Shown: in pieces, positions 15,607 to 24,493 of the stretch
Numbering within the stretch: the stretch's first letter is position 1
Layout of the letters: the number at the start of each line of letters is the position of its first letter
Source: Acidimicrobiaceae bacterium
GTDB taxonomy: Bacteria; Actinomycetota; Acidimicrobiia; Acidimicrobiales; Ilumatobacteraceae
Length of the DNA: 38,711 nt
Assembly: GCA_024641005.1 (NCBI GenBank)
Contig: JAHEDX010000024.1
Coordinates: 1-38,711 of the forward strand
Direction: 5' to 3'
Program-made: the position numbers and the translations under genes
The notes under the pieces: generated by a model
Told to the model about the DNA's origin: nothing
Database searches by the model: none
The model's input: only the letters and a program-made list of their open reading frames with translations

Positions 15607-16890
15607 TCAGCAGAGACTTGGCTGTCGGTGCGCGCTCACAGCGCGGTCGCCTGATGGCAAGTTGGGCGGGTGCTCGCGTTTGGTGCGGTTGTTGCCGGCG
15701 CCGGAGTACCCGATGGTGCCGTCGGGCCGCCTCCAGGTGCAGGCTCGGTCGGGTGCCATGGAGATGGACCATCGCCCCTCGTGAACGAGGTGGTGATGCG
15801 TCTCGCACACGGGGAGCAGATTGTCGATGTCGGTTGGTCCGTTGTCGGACCACCATGTGATGTGGTGGATGCGGCAGTGGTCGAACCCGACGGTGCAGTG
15901 GGGGTGAGCGCACGATCGGTACATCGCTCGCAGAGCCCGTCGCTGGGCGCGACTCGCGGTGCGGTGCTCGCGACCGACGGCGAGCGCTTGCCCGCGGTCG
16001 CCGATGATCACGGGGACGATGGTCGCTTCACAGCACATCCGTTGCACGGCCGAGACGGGCAGCGGCGCGCCGTCGCTCGTTTCGCAGATCGTGTCGACGT
16101 GGCGACCGTCGCACAGGCTGGTGTTGTCGATCACCAGCGTGATTTCAGGCACTCTTCGTTCGCCGGGCTGTTCGGTCGAGATGGCTGCGAGCAGTGATTC
16201 GATCTGGAGTTGAGCGAACGGTGTGTGGGCGTGGTCGGCGCGTTGGCGGAGACGGGCGAGGTGTGCGTCGATCGCAGCATGAAGGGTGGCGTCGCGGATC
16301 GGGTCGAGTTCGACCAGTGTCTTGTGCATACCGGTGGGCTTGTCGATCCAGCGCTTGATATTGGATGTGTCGCGCTGGCGGTCGAGTTCGGCGGCATCGT
16401 CGTGCGGGGCGTGGGTGGTGCGGATGTGATCGATCAGGTTGCGGGTCTTGCGCTCGAACTCGGAGACGTAGTCGGTGGTTGCAGAGGCGACGAGGTCGTC
16501 GGCGACGAAGTGCAAGTCAGAACGTTCGCTGTCGGTGAGATTGCGGGTCAGGCGTGCGAGCACGTCGAGATGATCGGACGACACCGCTCCGACGGCCAGG
16601 GCGTCCTCGAGCGCAGGGATCTGCGAGCAGATCCGCTCACGATGCTCGGTTGCCTTGGCTTCTCGGCCGGAGCGACGGCCATCGTCGGTCAACGCCATGG
16701 CGGGGGCTTCCGAACGGCCTTGGGCTTCGAGCTCGCGCAGTCGTCGTGCGAATCGGATCTTGGCGGCGTCGACCCAACCGTGGATCTGATTGGCACGACG
16801 GATCATCGCCCCGATCTCGGCGCGGTCGGCGACATCGGGATCGGCGTGCAACAGCCAATCGACTGCATCGCTGACTCCGTCGTCGCGCAT
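15607..16890 (-). CDS. DUF222 / HNH endonuclease domain protein (13E12 repeat-like)
   Basis: Protein of 427 residues with an N-terminal DUF222 domain (about 20-290, helical and Arg/Glu-rich) and a C-terminal HNH nuclease. The nuclease contains a CAHPHC cysteine pair followed by HHITWWSDNGPTDIDNLLPVCETHHHLVHEG, giving the His-His, Asn and His of the HNH fold. Relatives are abundant in actinobacteria, where their role is poorly known; members of the 13E12 repeat family in Mycobacterium tuberculosis belong to the LexA regulon. The start ATG 16890 has a strong AGGAGGGG ribosome site 4-5 bases upstream, unlike most genes here; a longer start at 16941 would cover the promoter. A perfect LexA box lies 62 bases upstream, so induction by DNA damage is expected. 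Confidence 0.9.
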   Translation of the reverse strand: MRDDGVSDAVDWLLHADPDVADRAEIGAMIRRANQIHGWVDAAKIRFARRLRELEAQGRSEAPAMALTDDGRRSGREAKATEHRERICSQIPALEDALAVGAVSSDHLDVLARLTRNLTDSERSDLHFVADDLVASATTDYVSEFERKTRNLIDHIRTTHAPHDDAAELDRQRDTSNIKRWIDKPTGMHKTLVELDPIRDATLHAAIDAHLARLRQRADHAHTPFAQLQIESLLAAISTEQPGERRVPEITLVIDNTSLCDGRHVDTICETSDGAPLPVSAVQRMCCEATIVPVIIGDRGQALAVGREHRTASRAQRRALRAMYRSCAHPHCTVGFDHCRIHHITWWSDNGPTDIDNLLPVCETHHHLVHEGRWSISMAPDRACTWRRPDGTIGYSGAGNNRTKREHPPNLPSGDRAVSAHRQPSLC

Positions 16891-16925
16891 GTGGCCCCTC
16901 CTCAGCGGTCGATGTCGTTGCGAGC

Positions 16926-16931
16926 AATCTA
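16926..16931 (-). promoter_or_regulatory. Possible -10 element TAGATT of the HNH gene
   Basis: On the minus strand TAGATT lies 18 bases downstream of TTCGCT, which overlaps the right half of the LexA box. If this is the promoter, LexA bound at the box would block the -35 region. Confidence 0.35.
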
Positions 16932-16951
16932 TCGGCTCCATGCGTCAAAAG

Positions 16952-16965
16952 CGAACATATGTTCG
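16952..16965. promoter_or_regulatory. LexA (SOS) box CGAACATATGTTCG
   Basis: Perfect 14-base palindrome that fits the Gram-positive/actinobacterial LexA consensus CGAACRNRYGTTYG at every position. It stands in the non-coding gap upstream of the HNH nuclease gene (start 16890), 61 bases from the ATG, in an AT-rich patch flanked by TTTTT and TTTTG runs. The other neighbour (17036-17425) ends towards it, so the HNH gene is the only plausible target. Confidence 0.85.
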
Positions 16966-17035
16966 ACAAAAAGGGTCAAGTCGTCGAGTCCGGCTGGGTC
17001 GGTGGTCGCACGGTCGCGGCGCTGGACCCGGCTGT

Positions 17036-17425
17036 TCAGCCGCGGCCGAGTATCCGGTCGACGCGTATCTCGATCGCCACGCGGTCGGACCGTTCGCTCG
17101 GCGCCTGGTACCGCTCGGTGTAGGCAGCGACGGCACGTGCGATGCCGACATCGTCGGTGACGACGCACACGGTGCCCTCGAGCGTCAGCCAGCGACCGCC
17201 GTCGATCTGCGACACGGCGGCCCTGCCGCCGCGTCGGGCGTTGACGACCTTCTGCGACCCCTCGAAGGTGATGATCCGAACGACGTGACGGTCGTGGTCG
17301 TATCCGAACCCGACCGGCACCACGTGGGGTGACCCGTCCCGGCGCAGGGTGGTCAGTGTCGCGAGGTGGCGCTCACGTAGGAACGCGAGCACCTCGTCAC
17401 CCGGATCGTCGACGTCGATCGCCAC
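17036..17425 (-). CDS. PPOX-class, probable F420-dependent flavin/deazaflavin-binding protein
   Basis: Split-barrel protein of the pyridoxamine-5'-phosphate-oxidase superfamily, 129 residues. The opening LAFLRERHLATLTTLRRDGSPHVVPVGFGYD is characteristic of the actinobacterial F420-binding PPOX group (TIGR03618-like), and the Arg/Lys-rich segment FEGSQKVVNARRGGRAAVSQIDGGRWLTLEG would contact the cofactor phosphate. Relatives reduce F420-linked substrates such as biliverdin or are uncharacterised. It starts with GTG 17425, 38 bases after the ABC permease stop on the same strand, so it may be read from the same transcript. The specific substrate cannot be told from sequence. Confidence 0.82.
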   Translation of the reverse strand: MAIDVDDPGDEVLAFLRERHLATLTTLRRDGSPHVVPVGFGYDHDRHVVRIITFEGSQKVVNARRGGRAAVSQIDGGRWLTLEGTVCVVTDDVGIARAVAAYTERYQAPSERSDRVAIEIRVDRILGRG

Positions 17426-17463
17426 CGAACCAGTGTGGCACCGACCCGGTCAAGGTTCGCGGG

Positions 17464-20016
17464 TCACTCGGTCGCGATCGCGTCGAGGACGTTCATGCGT
17501 GAGGCCTTGAACGCCGGATACATCGCAGCGACGACAGCGGCGATCACCGCGAACACCAGGACGAAGGCGAGTGTGCCGTAGGGGATGGTGACCCCGTTGA
17601 TCACGTTGTTCGGCACGGCGTACGACAGGGCGAGCCCGAACAGCAGCCCGAGTGCGATGCCGATCAGCGCTCCGAACAATGTGACGATCACGGCTTCGCC
17701 CCGCACAGACCGACGAAGCTTCCGGCGGTCCATGCCGACGGCTCGGAGTAGTCCGATTTCGCGGGTGCGTTCGAACACCGACAATGCCAACGTGATCGCG
17801 ATACCGAAGAACGAGAAGGCGATAGCAAAGGTGAGCAGCATGGTCACCAGGAACAGCAGCGAGTCGATCTGGCCCTTCTGTTCGTCGACGAACTCGTTGT
17901 TCGTCTGCACGGTCGCTTGAGGGAACTCGGCGATGGCGGCGTCGATGGCGTCCCGGGCCGTCGCAGCCTCCACTCCGTCGGCCCGCTTGGCGATCACGAA
18001 CTGGTCGGTCGGTGTCTGGGTCGACACCGATTCGAGCAGACCGATCGAAACCAACCAGTTCGCGCCGAGTGAGTCGTCGTCGAACAGGCCGGCGACGGTC
18101 ACCGTCGACTCCTTGCCGTTCTGCCACGTGACCGCCAACTCGTCGCCCACGTCGACGCCCTGGTCTTCGGCAGCCCCACGGAACACCATCACGCCGTCGG
18201 TTGCGCCCACCGCGTCGAAACTGCCCGCGGTGACGTCGAGGTTGGCGAGCTGTGGGAATGCCACCGGGTCGATCGCCGTGAACGTGGCGGTCGAGTCGCC
18301 GACATTGGCGCGGATGTTGCGGAACGGGGATACCGCCGACAGCTCGGGGAGGGCCTCGAGTCGGCTCGCCACCTCGGGAGTGAGCGGTTGGAACGACTGT
18401 GTATCGAGCACGATGTAGTCGAACGAGGTGCCTTGTTCGAGGATCCGTCCGAATGTGTCGCGCAGCGACGACGTGAACACCGCCGCACCGGTGATCAACG
18501 TGACGCCGATCATCAGCGCTGACGCAGTACGCGCCGTGCGTCGCGGCGTCCGCGCCGCATTGTCTCGGGCGAATCGGCCGGCTACGCCGAGCAGCTTGGC
18601 GACCGGCGCACCGATCGCCCGGCTCGCCGGCCGAGCGATCGCGGCCGACAGGGTCGTGACCCCGAACACGATGGCGAGCGCTCCCGCTCCGGTGACGAGC
18701 CCCCACTGCGGGCCGGTGCCGGGCCGGACGAACAAGCCGACGAGGAACATGGCGAGCCCGATCCCCGCCAGTACGAAGCCGCGGAGCAGACGCTGGCTGA
18801 GGCTGAGGGCGCTGAATCCGACCTCGGGTCGCATCGCTGCCACAGGGGGGATGCGAGAGGCCCGGATCGACGGGAGCAGCACGGATGCCACGGAGACACC
18901 GATCCCGACGATGGCTGCGACGATCGCAGTGCGCGGCTGGAACACCAGCGGCGTCGGTGGGAACCCGCCACCACCGGCCGCGTTGAACGCAGCGATGAGT
19001 GCCTTGGCGACACCGAGACCTCCGACCATGCCGAGCAGCGTGGCGATGACCGAGACGACCAGCGATTCCGCGAGGACGAGCCGTCGGACCTGTCCGCCGT
19101 TGGCGCCGATCGCCCGCATCAGTGCCAGCTCTCGCAACCTCTGGCTGATCGAGATGTTGTAGATGTTGTTGATCACGAATGCCGCGACGAGCGCGGTGAT
19201 GAGGGCGAAAATGAGCAAGCCTGTTCCGAAGATCGACACGATCTGGCCGACCTGGTCCTTGGTCTCGTCGGCAAGCTGTTTGCCCGTCACGACCTCGGTG
19301 CGCTCCGGAATGACCTGTTCGATCGCTGTCTGAACGGTGGCGACGTCGGCGCCGTCGGCGAGCTTGATGTCGACCGTGTCGACCGTGCCCTCGCTGTCGA
19401 GCCAGCGTGCTGCCGACGTCGGATCCCAGACGACCGTCGTGGCGCCGACGAAGCCGTCGCTGTTGCCGAGCCCGACCAGGCCGACGATCGTGAAGTCCTG
19501 CTGACCGTTGGTGAGGACGACCCGGATCGTGTCACCCACCTGGTATCCGACGCGATCAGCGGTCGCCTTGTCGATCGCGACCTCGCCGGGGCCGTTCGGG
19601 GCGCGGCCGTCCTTGAGCACGACCCCAGAGAGCCCGGAGTCCGGATCCCACGACACGCCGAGGGTCGGCGCGCCCTGTGTCGTGACGGGCTTGCCGTTCT
19701 TGTCGAGCATCTGGGCGAACCGGGCGTAGCCGGCCTCGGCGACCTGCACTCCGGGAACCGCAGCGACCTGCTCGGTGAGCGATGACGGGAGAGGGTCGCG
19801 GACGGCATCAAGGGAGTCGACGGTGAGCTGCGAGCGGACCTCGAGGTCGATGTCACCCGTCAGGCCGTCGATCAGGTTGTCGAATGTCGCCTTCATGCTG
19901 TCGGCGAGGATGAAGGAACCGGCGACGAAAGCGACCCCGGCCATGATCGCCAGGCCGGTGAAGATGCTGCGGCCGAGACGGGCGCGCAGCGAGCGTCGGG
20001 CGAGGGTGACGATCAC
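17464..20016 (-). CDS. ABC transporter permease, FtsX/MacB family with two repeats
   Basis: Large permease of 850 residues made of two FtsX-type modules. Each has an N-terminal helix, an extracytoplasmic region and three closely spaced helices: the first helix is ARLGRSIFTGLAIMAGVAFVAGSFILAD, the first FtsX triad spans about residues 245-420, a central helix pair near 440-480 leads to the second module, and the second triad is at the C-terminus (about 730-845). The conserved FERTREIGLLRAVGM and SQRLRELALMRAIGA segments are the coupling helices that touch the ATPase. Such exporters move lipids, lipoproteins or peptides, or transmit mechanical force. GTG 20016 was chosen because MIVTLARRSLRARLG is the usual start; the open frame continues upstream only as read-through across the ATPase gene. 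It follows the ATPase by 74 bases. Confidence 0.92.
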   Translation of the reverse strand: MIVTLARRSLRARLGRSIFTGLAIMAGVAFVAGSFILADSMKATFDNLIDGLTGDIDLEVRSQLTVDSLDAVRDPLPSSLTEQVAAVPGVQVAEAGYARFAQMLDKNGKPVTTQGAPTLGVSWDPDSGLSGVVLKDGRAPNGPGEVAIDKATADRVGYQVGDTIRVVLTNGQQDFTIVGLVGLGNSDGFVGATTVVWDPTSAARWLDSEGTVDTVDIKLADGADVATVQTAIEQVIPERTEVVTGKQLADETKDQVGQIVSIFGTGLLIFALITALVAAFVINNIYNISISQRLRELALMRAIGANGGQVRRLVLAESLVVSVIATLLGMVGGLGVAKALIAAFNAAGGGGFPPTPLVFQPRTAIVAAIVGIGVSVASVLLPSIRASRIPPVAAMRPEVGFSALSLSQRLLRGFVLAGIGLAMFLVGLFVRPGTGPQWGLVTGAGALAIVFGVTTLSAAIARPASRAIGAPVAKLLGVAGRFARDNAARTPRRTARTASALMIGVTLITGAAVFTSSLRDTFGRILEQGTSFDYIVLDTQSFQPLTPEVASRLEALPELSAVSPFRNIRANVGDSTATFTAIDPVAFPQLANLDVTAGSFDAVGATDGVMVFRGAAEDQGVDVGDELAVTWQNGKESTVTVAGLFDDDSLGANWLVSIGLLESVSTQTPTDQFVIAKRADGVEAATARDAIDAAIAEFPQATVQTNNEFVDEQKGQIDSLLFLVTMLLTFAIAFSFFGIAITLALSVFERTREIGLLRAVGMDRRKLRRSVRGEAVIVTLFGALIGIALGLLFGLALSYAVPNNVINGVTIPYGTLAFVLVFAVIAAVVAAMYPAFKASRMNVLDAIATE

Positions 20017-20090
20017 GACGCGACCCCCCTGCAAGTGGCGCTGTGCGCAGGGCGTCGAGAGTTGTCTGGCATACGAGTCATGGCGTTGCC

Positions 20091-20867
20091 TCAGTGGCCG
20101 ATCTGCTTCATCCGGTCGATGATGCGATCGGCGGTCGGGTCGCTCATGTCGTGAACGATCCGGCCGTCGTCCAGGTACACGACACGGTCCGCGTAGGCGG
20201 CCGAATAGGGGTCGTGGGTCACCATCACGATCGTCTGGCCGAACTCGTCGACCGCGTTGCGCATGAACCGGAGGATGTCGCCGCCGGCGTTCGAGTCGAG
20301 GTTGCCGGTCGGCTCGTCGGCGAAGATGATCGTCGGTCGGCTGGCCAGAGCGCGGGCGACGGCGACGCGCTGTTGCTGACCGCCCGACAACTCGCTGGGT
20401 CGGTGCTTCAGCCGATTCTCGAGGCCGACCGTCTCGATGACGCGATCGATCCATGCCACGTCACCCGTCTCACCGCCGAGCATGAGGGGCAACACGATGT
20501 TCTCGCGCGCGGTCAGGGTGGGGATCAGGTTGAAAGCCTGGAACACGAAGCCGACCTGACGACGCCGCAACTCGGTGAGCTGCTTGTCGTTGAGCGAGGC
20601 GAGATAGGTGTCACCGATGTACACGGCGCCCTCGGTCAGCGAGTCCAACCCGGCCAGGCAGTGCAGCAATGTCGACTTACCGGAGCCCGATGGGCCCATG
20701 ATCGCCGTGAAGCGACCGGGCTCGAACTGGATCGAGACCCCGTCGAGTGCGTGCACAGCGGCATCGCCGATGCCGTAGGTCTTGCGGGCGTCGATGGCGC
20801 CGGCAGCCGCGGTCAGCGCCGAAGGTGGACGCGGCGGAGGCGGAGGCGTGGACACAGAACTCGTCAT
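20091..20867 (-). CDS. ABC transporter ATP-binding protein (MacB/LolD type)
   Basis: Nucleotide-binding subunit of the exporter encoded just downstream. Walker A is GPSGSGKS, the Q-loop lies in [20 protein letters not shown], the signature is LSGGQQQR, Walker B with its catalytic Glu is [13 protein letters not shown] and the switch His is in MVTHD. These features, including the [10 protein letters not shown] wording, mark the MacB/LolD/FtsE group that partners FtsX-type permeases. A Pro-rich N-terminal extension of about 25 residues (six prolines in a row) precedes the domain. ATG 20867 has a good AAAGGA ribosome site 5 bases upstream, so it was preferred to an in-frame start at 20903. It is divergent from the cyclase-type regulator. 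Confidence 0.95.
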   Translation of the reverse strand: MTSSVSTPPPPPRPPSALTAAAGAIDARKTYGIGDAAVHALDGVSIQFEPGRFTAIMGPSGSGKSTLLHCLAGLDSLTEGAVYIGDTYLASLNDKQLTELRRRQVGFVFQAFNLIPTLTARENIVLPLMLGGETGDVAWIDRVIETVGLENRLKHRPSELSGGQQQRVAVARALASRPTIIFADEPTGNLDSNAGGDILRFMRNAVDEFGQTIVMVTHDPYSAAYADRVVYLDDGRIVHDMSDPTADRIIDRMKQIGH

Positions 20868-20955
20868 GCCGTCCTTTCTACGCCGCGATGACGGCAAACC
20901 CATCCGCCGCGAGGATGAACTGGGGTGGCCTCACGAATGACCCCGACGTGGAGAG

Positions 20956-20961
20956 TACAGT
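20956..20961 (+). promoter_or_regulatory. -10 element TACAGT before the cyclase-AAA gene
   Basis: TACAGT is followed by 7 bases and then an in-frame TTG at 20969, which would place the first zinc-ribbon cysteine at residue 4. This is the only start in the area with the leaderless spacing seen elsewhere in the window. Confidence 0.45.
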
Positions 20962-20968
20962 CGGCTGC

Positions 20969-23900
20969 TTGGCGACCTGTCTGTCCTGTTCACTGCCCGT
21001 TGCGGACAGCGCCAACTTCTGTCCCTCGTGCGGCACGCCCCAGCGAGTGAGCAGCCGGTTCACGGGTGACGAGGAACGCCGGGTCGTGACCGTGTTGTTC
21101 GCTGATCTCGTCGGGTTCACCTCGCTGTCCGAGCGACGCGACCCTGAACAGGTCAAGCGACTCGTCGATGCCGTGTTCGAGGAGCTCGTCGCCGATGTCG
21201 AATCGCATGGTGGCGTGGTCGACAAGGTGCTCGGTGATGCGATCGTGGCGCTGTTCGGTGCCCCCGTGGCTCACGAGGACGATGCCGAACGAGCGGTGCG
21301 TGCGGGCCTCGCCATGCAGACGACCATGCGAGAGTTCCGCTCGGCGCACCCGTCCGAAGCGATCGAGATGAGGGTCGGCGTCAACACGGGGGAAGTGCTC
21401 GTGGGCACGGTGGCGGGCACCGACTACACGGCGATGGGCGACGTCGTGAACACGGCTGCACGGTTGCAGCAGTTGGCCGCCGCCGGGACCGTGTACGTCG
21501 GCGACCCCACTCGGCAGTTGTGCTCGTCGGCGGTGCAGTTCCGCTCACTCGACGACGTGCGGCTGCGCGGCCGAACGCAGGACACTCTCGTGTGGGAGGC
21601 GCTCGGCATCGAGAGTGCTCCTGTCGCCCGGCGATGGGCATCAGACGTCGAGTTCGTCGGGCGAACGGTCGAGATGGCGATGTTGCGATCGGTCTGGTCG
21701 GTGGTCGCCTCTGGTCGCAGCGCGATCGTCACCGTGTCGGGCGAAGCCGGCATCGGCAAATCGCGCTTGGTGCACGAAGGGGTGCGCTCCCTGACGCGCG
21801 TCCGCCCCAACACCCTCGTCATCGATGGAGCGTGCGCTCCGTACGGCGAGTCGAACGTGTGGTGGCCCGTGGTGGGCAGCTTGTTGGGTCGCCTCGGCTT
21901 CAGTCGGAGTGGAAGCCCCGACGAGATCCGTCGGCGGGTGGTTCGGGTGGTCGACCGGAGCGAGGACTTCTCGGCGGATCCGTCGAAGTTCGACGGCATG
22001 GTCGAACTCGTCATGCACCTGCTCGGGCAGCCGTCGGCCCTCGACGCGCTCGGCCCAGCGGCGACTCGTGACGCTGTGTTCGCCGTGATCCTCCAGGCCC
22101 TTCGCCGGCGAACGGCGCTCGGTCCCGTGGTCGTGTGGGTGGATGACATCCAGTGGGCCGCGCCGTTGCTGCTCGAGCTGCTCGAATCGGTGGCACGACA
22201 ACTCGTCGGCAATCCACTGTTGATCATCACGACAGAACGTCCGACCGATCAGGCAGCCCTCAACTGGCCGCCGTCGTCGGAACATGTGCTCACGCTGCAC
22301 CTGGCGCTGGAAGCGCTCGACGAATACGAGTCGGCGGTGCTCGTCGGACACGCTGCCGGTCCCGAACTCCCGGCTTCGGTGGTTCGCCGGATCTCGACGC
22401 GCAGTGGCGGGAACCCGCTGTTCCTGATCGAACTCGCGCGGCTCGCCAGTACCGGCTCGTCCGGGCACGCCGACGGCGAGTTGCCCGGATCGTTGCGTGC
22501 GCTGATCGCTGCACGTCTCGACGAACTGGCGGCTGCGCCGAGAGCGATCATCGACAACGCTGCAGTGCTCGGGAACCTCGGCGATGTCCGTTCGCTCCGC
22601 GAGTTCGCCGCTGCACTCCAGCAGCCGTACGATCCCACTGATCTCGACCTGCTCGAGGCTGCCGGCATGCTCGTGATCGACGGCCAGTTCTGGAGATTCC
22701 GGAGCGATGTGGTTCGCGAGGTCGCCTACCACACGCTGACCAAACAGGCGCGCGCTCAGCGGCATGCCGGCGTGGCCTCCTATCTCGGTGTCGCCGAACC
22801 CGGCGAACTCGATGCTCGAGCCCATCACGCTGCCAGCGCCGCCGAGCTGCGAGCCGAGCTGGGCTCGGTCCCCGGCGTGCTCGACGGCATCGCTCGAGAG
22901 GCGATCCAACTGCTCGCTGATGCCGCGGAGCGCTGGTTCCATCAGGGCGCCCATCGTCACGGGCTCGAGATGATCGAACGCGCTCTGGCGCTGCCCGATC
23001 CGTCGCCCGAGGCGTTGCGACGTCTGTTGTTGCTGCAGGCGGAGGCGTTGGTCGAAAGCCATGATCATCGGCGTGCTCGGCGTGTGCTCAACGATCTCGC
23101 CGAGCGGGCCGAGGCCGCGGGTGATCGTGTGGCGCGCGGTGAGGTGTTCCGGTTGCTGGGCTCTGTCGAACAGGTGGAGGGCAATCTCGTCGCGGCGCGA
23201 CGCGAGCTCGGTCAGGCCGTGTCGGTCTTCCGCGAGTTGGGCGACGATGCCCATCTTGCCGAGGCGCTCAGGGCACGCGGCTTCGCGGAGATCTTCGGCG
23301 GTTCGCTGTCCGACGCCGAATGGTTCCTCGGCGAGGCCGAGGCGCTGTTCTTGTCGACCCACAATGCACGGGGGAGCGCGTGGGTGCAACAGAACCGCGC
23401 CTGGGTGTCCTTCCTGGCAGGCGACCATGCGGAGTCGCTGTTGCGTCTGTCTCGTGCGATCGACGAGTTCGAGGCGATCGGCGATCGCGCCGGGCTGACC
23501 TGGTCCCAGGGGCTGCTGGCCTATGTGCATCATTTCGGACGTCGTACCGACGAGGCGCTCGACCTGGCGGCGACGGTGCTCGACGAGGCCCGTAGCTGGG
23601 GGGATCATTGGGGCGCCTCGATGATGCTCAACCTGCAGGCGAACGTGAATCTGTGGCGCGGCTCGGTGGAACATGCGACCGCGTTGGCGGAGGATGCGTT
23701 GGCCGGCTTCCGTAAGGTCGAAGACCGCTTCGGCATCATCCAGGCTCTGGGCACGTTGAACCGGGCGTATGTCGCATCCGGTCGATTCGCGGACGCGAAC
23801 CGATCGGTCGAAGAGGTGCTGGTGCTCTCCAACTCGTTCGGTGCAATGGCGTATCCCGCGATAGCAGCGGCAGGCGCTGCGATGCATGTAGGCAGCGGGG

Positions 23901-24418
23901 CTCGAGCGGCCGAACTGGCAGCCGAGGCGGTCAGCCGACTCGACACCACGGGTGCCAATGTCGACGAGGGTCGCGTCGTGCTCGCGTTCGGGCACCTGCT
24001 GGATGGCCAGCCCGACCTGGCCCTCGCTCAACTCGACGACGTCGACGTCGAGGCCTCACCGTTCGCGCTCGCGGCGCGTGCGACAGCGCTGGCCGCGATC
24101 GGGGATCCTCGCCGGGCGCTCGACGATGTGGTCGCTGTCGAGGCGATGGAATCGGTCAGCTACTGGGACCTGGCGATCGCTCAGATCATCGGCGCGGTCG
24201 TCGCCGTCGGCGAAGATGCCACGAGGCGACGCGGCGAGCTGTGCACGATGGTCGACGAAATCGAGGATGTGGTCATCGCCTCGTTCGCCGCAGATGTGCT
24301 TCATAGGTTGGACGCGGTCGATGCCGGCGGCCCGGGTCCGCAACGGGTCGGTCACCCGGATCTCCAGATCGGTGGGTGGCGGGACATCGCTCGGCTCCTC
24401 GTGTCGGGTGCTCCGTGA
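20969..24418 (+). CDS. Zinc-ribbon / class III nucleotide cyclase / AAA ATPase / TPR signalling protein
   Basis: Large cytoplasmic multidomain protein, 1149 residues from TTG 20969. Order: a zinc ribbon (CLSC...CPSC, Cys4, 7, 18, 21); an adenylate/guanylate cyclase domain (about 35-215) with both metal aspartates, Asp46 in VLFADLVGF and Asp90 in LGDAIVALFG, plus AMGDVVNTAARLQ; an AAA/STAND-type ATPase with Walker A GEAGIGKS (258-265) and Walker B VVVWVDDIQWA; then a long alpha-helical part with TPR-like repeats. Such proteins occur in mycobacteria and other actinobacteria; they may sense a ligand through the TPR part and make cAMP, though many have weak cyclase activity. In-frame ATGs at 20888 and 20915 are possible starts but leave only 20-47 bases to the divergent ABC gene and lack any promoter-like sequence. 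Confidence 0.9.
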   Translation: MATCLSCSLPVADSANFCPSCGTPQRVSSRFTGDEERRVVTVLFADLVGFTSLSERRDPEQVKRLVDAVFEELVADVESHGGVVDKVLGDAIVALFGAPVAHEDDAERAVRAGLAMQTTMREFRSAHPSEAIEMRVGVNTGEVLVGTVAGTDYTAMGDVVNTAARLQQLAAAGTVYVGDPTRQLCSSAVQFRSLDDVRLRGRTQDTLVWEALGIESAPVARRWASDVEFVGRTVEMAMLRSVWSVVASGRSAIVTVSGEAGIGKSRLVHEGVRSLTRVRPNTLVIDGACAPYGESNVWWPVVGSLLGRLGFSRSGSPDEIRRRVVRVVDRSEDFSADPSKFDGMVELVMHLLGQPSALDALGPAATRDAVFAVILQALRRRTALGPVVVWVDDIQWAAPLLLELLESVARQLVGNPLLIITTERPTDQAALNWPPSSEHVLTLHLALEALDEYESAVLVGHAAGPELPASVVRRISTRSGGNPLFLIELARLASTGSSGHADGELPGSLRALIAARLDELAAAPRAIIDNAAVLGNLGDVRSLREFAAALQQPYDPTDLDLLEAAGMLVIDGQFWRFRSDVVREVAYHTLTKQARAQRHAGVASYLGVAEPGELDARAHHAASAAELRAELGSVPGVLDGIAREAIQLLADAAERWFHQGAHRHGLEMIERALALPDPSPEALRRLLLLQAEALVESHDHRRARRVLNDLAERAEAAGDRVARGEVFRLLGSVEQVEGNLVAARRELGQAVSVFRELGDDAHLAEALRARGFAEIFGGSLSDAEWFLGEAEALFLSTHNARGSAWVQQNRAWVSFLAGDHAESLLRLSRAIDEFEAIGDRAGLTWSQGLLAYVHHFGRRTDEALDLAATVLDEARSWGDHWGASMMLNLQANVNLWRGSVEHATALAEDALAGFRKVEDRFGIIQALGTLNRAYVASGRFADANRSVEEVLVLSNSFGAMAYPAIAAAGAAMHVGSGARAAELAAEAVSRLDTTGANVDEGRVVLAFGHLLDGQPDLALAQLDDVDVEASPFALAARATALAAIGDPRRALDDVVAVEAMESVSYWDLAIAQIIGAVVAVGEDATRRRGELCTMVDEIEDVVIASFAADVLHRLDAVDAGGPGPQRVGHPDLQIGGWRDIARLLVSGAP

Positions 24419-24493
24419 TGTGCACCGCGGGGCAGGTTGCCTTGCATGGCGTGTCCGCTGCAGCACAGAATGCTTCCGTTCGAGGAGCTTGAT

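Noticed and set aside
16210-17160. Plus-strand open frame of 316 codons opposite the HNH gene
   Set aside because: It is the antisense of the DUF222/HNH gene and of the PPOX protein, with no family features; a by-product of GC-rich codon use.
21641-24031. Minus-strand open frame of 796 codons opposite the cyclase-AAA gene
   Set aside because: Translation rich in His, Arg and Gln without domain features; antisense shadow of the large regulator.
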